From contig JAUWBH010000135.1 of NCBI GenBank assembly GCA_030605085.1, forward strand, positions 1 to 17,068: a stretch of 17,068 nucleotides of DNA. The letters run 5' to 3'. A program made the position numbers and the translations under genes. Under the pieces are notes generated by a model. It saw only the letters and a program-made list of their open reading frames with translations, made no database searches and was not told the origin of the DNA. This DNA comes from Promethearchaeota archaeon. Lineage in GTDB: Archaea; Asgardarchaeota; Lokiarchaeia; Sigynarchaeales; SOKP01. Shown one piece after another: positions 13,062 through 17,068 of this stretch (position 1 is the stretch's first letter; each line of letters begins with the position of its first letter).

Positions 13062-14867
13062 ATGTTAAATAAACCTCCTCCAACGGCGACATTAGGGGAG
13101 CGCTCGTTTTTCAATCGTGTTAAGCATGTTTTTGGAGAGAATAACAGCGTAATGAATAACGGCGTAATTGGTTATTTTGAGCCGGATGTGGGTGGTCTCC
13201 GCCCCGATTTCCTTTTGTTATCGCCTAATTTTGGAGTAGTAGTAGTGGAAATAAAGGATTATTATTCTGCGAATCTCACGACAATTACTAAATCGGGAAA
13301 TTGGAAGAAATTGGAGGACGATAAGACCACTTTAATTGAGAATCCTTTTGATCAGATTTACCAATATTGGCGCGCTATAAAGGATCGGGTTAATTATAGT
13401 CATTTTCCAGATGGAATCGATATTCCAATCACTCGAATTGTAGTTTTTAGTCAAATTTCAGGAGAGGGAGATTTAGCCGAAAAAATCCAGGGGATTGCTC
13501 CAAGTAAAATTCAATTATGCTTCAAAGAAACGCTTAGTAAAAATGAGAACTTTAAGGAATTTCTTACTGATATTTTACCTACGGATTTCAAATTACAAAA
13601 GGAATGTTTTCAAGTCCTTAGGGCAAATCTTATCCCAACATGTCGCTTACCCACTCTTAAGCAAGCAGATCTGCAAAAACATTTCACTATTGAAGATAAG
13701 ATCACCCTATTAGATATAGAGCAAGAAAAGTTAGCCAGAAAAATAGGGGAGGGCCATAGGCTAATTTTTGGAGTGGCAGGAAGCGGTAAAACAGTGCTAT
13801 TAATAGCCCGTGCGAGGCATTTAGCTTTAAAGCATCCAGATTGGAAAATATTAGTTTTATGTTATAATAGATTACTTAGAGATTTATTTTTTCATTTTTT
13901 AAATCCACAAGATTACGATGCCGATATAACAATCAGTACATTCCACGCTTGGGTGAGACATTATATTCTTAGTGCTAATAATGGTTTTTCGCGAATATAT
14001 AGAGAAGTAGAGCAGAAAGCCGAAAAAGAAGGTAAATTCAACGAGCTTTTCCACGATGTAGTCCCGAAGATATTTTTAGAAATGTTGGACACCTCAGGGC
14101 AGGATAAGGTACTTTACGATGCGATTTTAATTGACGAAGCCCAGGATTTTGAATCAGATTGGTTTAATGGAGTCATTAAGGTGCTAAATCCCAGGACAAA
14201 TTCATTATTAATTACGTACGATGGTCTTCAAGGAATTTACACCCGAAAAAGATTTACATGGTCCAGTATTGGAATTCAAGCGCGAGGGAGAGTAAAAAAA
14301 TTTGAGAAATCTTATCGCGTTCCTATAGAGATTGGCATTTTAGCCCATAAATCTTTACCAAAAACGCTTCGAGATTTACTGGATAAATACGACGAATATA
14401 TCTCCACAAAAGAATATGTGGGCGATCATGGTATTGTTGAAATAATTCTTTCAAATTCTCGAGACGAAGAATATAAAAGGCTTGCGAATAAAATCCATCG
14501 GTTATTAAAGCAATCCCAAGAAATCTTAGTCCTGTTTAAATATAATATGGCAAAAATCCAATACGATCATCCCTTTTTCAAACAGCTTAAAAGGTTAAAC
14601 ATTGAATGGAAAGAGCTAGAAAATCACAATTACGAAGTTCCTGAGTTGTTAATAGGGACAATTCACGGAACTAAAGGTTTAGAATGCGATACGATTATTA
14701 TTCCTGAAGTTAATAATTATAAAACGAATAGAGATCGTCAATTATTATACGTTGCAATTACTCGTTCTCGAAAAAAATTGATTTTAAGTGCCCATAAATC
14801 TACATTATTGATAAAAAATTTTGAATCCTCACAAATTTTAGACAGCAATCCGACAGATGGGGCATAG
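13062..14867 (+). CDS. NERD-domain SF1 (UvrD/RecB-like) helicase-nuclease
   Basis: The product is 601 residues. NERD nuclease-related domain at ~10-130: GERSFFNRVKHVF, then RPDFLLLSPNFGVVVVEIKD gives the PD-(D/E)xK set D49, E63, K65. SF1 helicase motifs follow in order: Walker A GVAGSGKT (237-244), motif Ia-like LCYNRLLRD, STFHAW (292-297), Walker B/II DEAQD (359-362 region), III TYDGLQGIY (385-393), IV SYRVP (417-421), V GTIHGTKGLECD (532-543), VI YVAITRSRKKL (563-573). All catalytic motifs are present, so nuclease and ATP-driven DNA translocase activities are likely. NERD-helicases occur in DNA repair and, often, in antiphage loci; its place beside a SIR2-TPR gene favours defence. AAAGGT lies just before the ATG, a close but plausible ribosome site. 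Its last 30 bases overlap the 3' end of the gene on the other strand. Confidence 0.92.
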   Translation: MLNKPPPTATLGERSFFNRVKHVFGENNSVMNNGVIGYFEPDVGGLRPDFLLLSPNFGVVVVEIKDYYSANLTTITKSGNWKKLEDDKTTLIENPFDQIYQYWRAIKDRVNYSHFPDGIDIPITRIVVFSQISGEGDLAEKIQGIAPSKIQLCFKETLSKNENFKEFLTDILPTDFKLQKECFQVLRANLIPTCRLPTLKQADLQKHFTIEDKITLLDIEQEKLARKIGEGHRLIFGVAGSGKTVLLIARARHLALKHPDWKILVLCYNRLLRDLFFHFLNPQDYDADITISTFHAWVRHYILSANNGFSRIYREVEQKAEKEGKFNELFHDVVPKIFLEMLDTSGQDKVLYDAILIDEAQDFESDWFNGVIKVLNPRTNSLLITYDGLQGIYTRKRFTWSSIGIQARGRVKKFEKSYRVPIEIGILAHKSLPKTLRDLLDKYDEYISTKEYVGDHGIVEIILSNSRDEEYKRLANKIHRLLKQSQEILVLFKYNMAKIQYDHPFFKQLKRLNIEWKELENHNYEVPELLIGTIHGTKGLECDTIIIPEVNNYKTNRDRQLLYVAITRSRKKLILSAHKSTLLIKNFESSQILDSNPTDGA

Positions 14868-15140
14868 ATGCGATCCAATCAATACAAACCTATCTGTTGG
14901 AACACAAACTTTTGAATCGAGGAAATCTTGTGCGATTGTGGAATTTTCAGAGTAATTATTTAAGATAATTTCGTTAGAGGCAAGTTCTATAGAGCTATCA
15001 TCAATAGATAACTCTGCTAAGGGCTCGCCATCGTAGTTGTGAACGAAAACTGCGAGTTGACCGTTTGAATATTGTTTTTTTATAATATTTGCTTCCGAGT
15101 AATTTTCTTTAATCGTTATTTCTTTAGTAATTGCCATCAT
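14838..15140 (-). CDS. Small DUF4313-like protein
   Basis: The product is 100 residues; either of two adjacent ATGs can start it. The core (KKQYSNGQLAVFVHNYDGEP, then LAELSIDDSSIELASNEII, NNYSENSTIAQDFLDS) follows the DUF4313-like pattern (YsNG.lAi.L.d..G.py..LSvN, then n..a.D.N/ysEN..i...L), small alpha/beta proteins common on phages, plasmids and conjugative elements. A C-terminal CPIC (C93, C96) is additional. No function is known. It converges on the NERD-helicase gene with a 30-base overlap at the 3' ends and is divergent from the SIR2-TPR gene, 311 bases away. Confidence 0.5.
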   Translation of the reverse strand: MMAITKEITIKENYSEANIIKKQYSNGQLAVFVHNYDGEPLAELSIDDSSIELASNEIILNNYSENSTIAQDFLDSKVCVPTDRFVLIGSHLCPICRIAV

Positions 15141-15451
15141 TCCACTTCATTATAATTGCTTTAATTTTAATTGAATTTAAAAAGAAATATTAAAGTTAAA
15201 ATAAGATTATTTTAATATTATTTAAATAAAAAAAGGCTGCGAAATTTTTGAAAATAAGAAAATAAATTTTAAAAAAATAAAAAAATAGAATTTTTTGGAA
15301 GTTTTAATTTGTATTTCACTCTTTTGGGTGGGTGCAAAATTCAGCGTTGACGATCTAAACTTACTACAATTTGTATAGAAAAATATAAAAATCAATTTCA
15401 ATTCTTTACGTTATAAATTAGATTCATATCTAACTCTTAACGAGATTCCCA
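15141..15451. other. AT-rich divergent spacer before SIR2-TPR gene
   Basis: About 311 bp of A-rich sequence with no gene; it is expected to hold promoters for the genes on both sides. One GC-richer patch (about 15325-15355, gggtgggtgc and cagcgttgacg) stands out without an assigned meaning. Confidence 0.4.
15411..15420 (+). promoter_or_regulatory. TATA-like box of SIR2-TPR gene
   Basis: ttataaatta lies 32-41 bases before the ATG at 15452. A start ~25 bases downstream would leave a leader of about ten bases. No clear Shine-Dalgarno precedes the ATG, in line with near-leaderless translation. Confidence 0.4.
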
Positions 15452-17068
15452 ATGAAACGTACAAACCTTACGATAAAAGATTTGTTTGCGGACGACGCTA
15501 AATTGACCTTTTTAGTGGGCGCAGGCTGTTCCGTGGACGCTCCTTCCTGTTTGCCAGCAGGACGCGCTATGATGGACGCAATTATTAAGTATACCTGCGC
15601 CAACTCGGAAGTCGAAAAGCTCTTGGAGTTAGAACAACTCCGTTTCGAAGGCTTGGTGGAAATCGTTCGAGACAGCTTAGATCCCGAGCTTAAAATCATC
15701 GACTATTACGGCGAGTCTGACAAACCGAACGTTCAGCATTTTTTCTTAGCAGAAATGATTAAAAAGGGGCATTTTGTCTTGACCACGAACTTCGATTTCT
15801 TAATAGAATACGCTCTCCAACAATCCGATGTTCCTAGACTTGATATTGTTCCTGTAATTACTAAAACGGATTATGAAAAATATAAAGATCCTTATGAGTT
15901 ATTCAAAAAAGGAAAAAGAACTATATATAAAATTCATGGTTCGACTAAAAATGTGATTACGGACGAGAACGCAAAAGATTCGCTGGTTGCCACAATTCAG
16001 GCGTTCGGTTCCAACAAGGAAGGTCTAAATGTGTTTCAAGTGGAGCCCTTCAAGCGTCCCTTGTTCGATAACATTTCAAAAGAGCGGTCTCTAGTAATAA
16101 TTGGGTATTCCGGGAGCGACGATTTTGACGTAGTTCCCTCTTTGATGGTTCTCAAAGACCTGAAAAACGTTGTTTGGATTAACTATACTCCCGACGATGG
16201 CGGGAAAGAACAAATTTACGAAATTGACGATGCTATTCTAAACGAAACTGAAAAATTAGATAAAGTAAATCAGATACTCGCGGATATTTATAAAATGCGG
16301 AACGCAAATAAGGTCTATAGGGTAGACGCAAACACGACCATGTTGGTCGAAAAATTGTTAGGTGTCAAGGTAAAAGTAAGCTTGGATAATTTTTCCATAA
16401 AACCTCTGGATTGGCTCAAAAATAAAGTTAGTCCACCAGACGAATATGAGAAATATGCAATTCCCTACAAAATATACGCCGATTTTGATGTATACGACGA
16501 CGCAATGCGATGCTCAAAAATAATCCTTGAAACTGCCAAAAAAAAAAAGAGTGGGGGGTGGGTGTCTACGGCTCTTAACAACATCGGATTATTATTGAAA
16601 GACAAAGGCGAATTGGACGAAGCGTTGAAGCGTTACCGGGAAGCGTTGGAAATTGACGAGCAATTAGGCGACTTGCGGGGAAAAGCCACTGATCTTAACA
16701 ACATCGGATTATTATTGAAAGGTAAAGGCGAATTGGACGAGGCGTTGAAGCGTTACCGAGAAGCGTTGGCAATTCACGAGCAATTAGGCGATTTGCGGGG
16801 AAAAGCCACTGATCTTAACAACATTGGGTTATTATTGTACGGGAAAGGCGAATTGGATGAGGCATTGAAGCATTACCGAGAAGTGCTGGACATTGACGAG
16901 CAATTAGGCGACTTGCGGGGAAAAGCCACTGCTTTAAACAACATCGGATTATTATTGAGAGGGAAAGGCGAATTGGACGAGGCGCTGAAGCATTACCGAG
17001 AAGCGCTGGACATTGACGAGCAATTAGGCGACTTGCGGGGAAAAGCCACGCGGTTAAACAACATCGGG
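15452..17068 (+). CDS. SIR2-like NADase/TPR-repeat protein, cut by window edge
   Basis: The frame is open from the ATG at 15452 to the last base (539 codons seen). Residues ~10-300 form a SIR2-like domain of the immune/NADase type: FLVGAGCSVDAP (glycine loop 23-27), FVLTTNFDFLIEYAL (N113, D115), KIHGS (H162, catalytic position) and VIIGYSGSDDFDVV (218-226). Residues ~300-365 are a linker, and from ~367 come 40-residue TPR units (LNNIGLLL, KGELDEALKRYREALEIDEQ). Bacterial and archaeal SIR2-TPR or SIR2-repeat proteins deplete NAD on phage sensing, the repeats acting as sensor or oligomerisation module; this role is inferred. Asn and His are both present, so catalysis is plausible. GC is clearly higher than in neighbouring genes in the first ~380 bases and in the repeats, with an AT-rich stretch between, suggesting mosaic origin or transfer. 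Confidence 0.92.
   Translation, partial: MKRTNLTIKDLFADDAKLTFLVGAGCSVDAPSCLPAGRAMMDAIIKYTCANSEVEKLLELEQLRFEGLVEIVRDSLDPELKIIDYYGESDKPNVQHFFLAEMIKKGHFVLTTNFDFLIEYALQQSDVPRLDIVPVITKTDYEKYKDPYELFKKGKRTIYKIHGSTKNVITDENAKDSLVATIQAFGSNKEGLNVFQVEPFKRPLFDNISKERSLVIIGYSGSDDFDVVPSLMVLKDLKNVVWINYTPDDGGKEQIYEIDDAILNETEKLDKVNQILADIYKMRNANKVYRVDANTTMLVEKLLGVKVKVSLDNFSIKPLDWLKNKVSPPDEYEKYAIPYKIYADFDVYDDAMRCSKIILETAKKKKSGGWVSTALNNIGLLLKDKGELDEALKRYREALEIDEQLGDLRGKATDLNNIGLLLKGKGELDEALKRYREALAIHEQLGDLRGKATDLNNIGLLLYGKGELDEALKHYREVLDIDEQLGDLRGKATALNNIGLLLRGKGELDEALKHYREALDIDEQLGDLRGKATRLNNIG
16574..17068 (+). repeat. Tandem 120-bp TPR-encoding repeats
   Basis: Units begin at 16574, 16694, 16814 and 16934, with a fifth starting at 17054 and cut by the window end. 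Each encodes one 40-residue TPR. Units one and two differ at about seven of 120 bases. The tail GAC(GAT)TTGCGGGGAAAAGCCAC is almost invariant. Such identity at DNA level points to recent expansion or gene conversion, and will collapse easily in short-read assembly. Confidence 0.95.

Noticed and set aside
13495..13713. Second plus-strand frame of 72 codons
   Set aside because: Out-of-frame overlap inside the NERD-helicase gene.
15430..15699. Minus-strand reading frame of 89 codons
   Set aside because: Antisense shadow of the SIR2 domain; serine- and lysine-rich composition is typical of such shadows.

Overview
The window is about 17 kb of AT-rich DNA (roughly 30% GC by eye) that looks archaeal. 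Signs are a DRG-type GTPase with a C-terminal TGS domain (an archaeal/eukaryotic family), TATA-like boxes 25-40 bases upstream of several start codons with very short leaders, and typical archaeal toxin-antitoxin families (DUF433, UPF0175/DUF3368, MNT/HEPN). The low GC, TTG/GTG starts, long AT-rich spacers, decaying genes and a possible GPP34 (GOLPH3)-like fragment would suit an Asgard (Lokiarchaeia-like) genome, but no rRNA or ribosomal-protein gene is present to settle this.

Layout. (1) 1-410: 3' end of a winged-helix gene that starts outside the window. (2) 410-766: convergent spacer with three stem-loops and an exact 26-bp direct repeat. (3) 767-3852, minus: a two-gene unit, a protein with an HTH and a C-terminal pRiA4b ORF-3-like domain followed by a large alpha-helical protein resembling SWIM-associated proteins. 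A DUF6398-like gene (5482-6591) lies divergently from it. (4) 4140-8769: a toxin-antitoxin 'graveyard'. It holds DUF433 with a truncated DUF5615 toxin, a lone VapB-like antitoxin, an unidentified minus-strand fragment, a frameshifted HEPN remnant, an intact MNT nucleotidyltransferase with a truncated HEPN partner, an intact UPF0175/DUF3368 pair and a piece of a sirtuin. Its left part is bounded by a 24-bp inverted repeat. (5) 8823-9917, minus: zinc-ribbon plus NYN nuclease-like protein. (6) 10233-11256, minus: compact three-gene operon (small zinc finger, possible GPP34-like fragment, DUF1152-like protein). (7) 11607-12770, minus: DRG GTPase, the one clear housekeeping gene, with duplicated scraps of its 3' end downstream. 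(8) 13062-17068: NERD-UvrD-type helicase, a small DUF4313-like gene on the other strand, and a SIR2-TPR gene running off the right edge.

How it fits together. The right end reads as a defence island: a NERD-helicase and a SIR2-TPR protein of the kind seen among NADase immune effectors, with TPR units nearly identical at DNA level. The middle is an accessory region where small toxin-antitoxin modules have inserted and decayed, usually losing the toxin and keeping the antitoxin. The most promising little-described units are the pRiA4b/helical pair with the DUF6398-like gene, the zinc-ribbon-NYN protein, and the small zinc-finger/GPP34-like/DUF1152-like operon. All family assignments come from reading motifs by eye; no database search was run.
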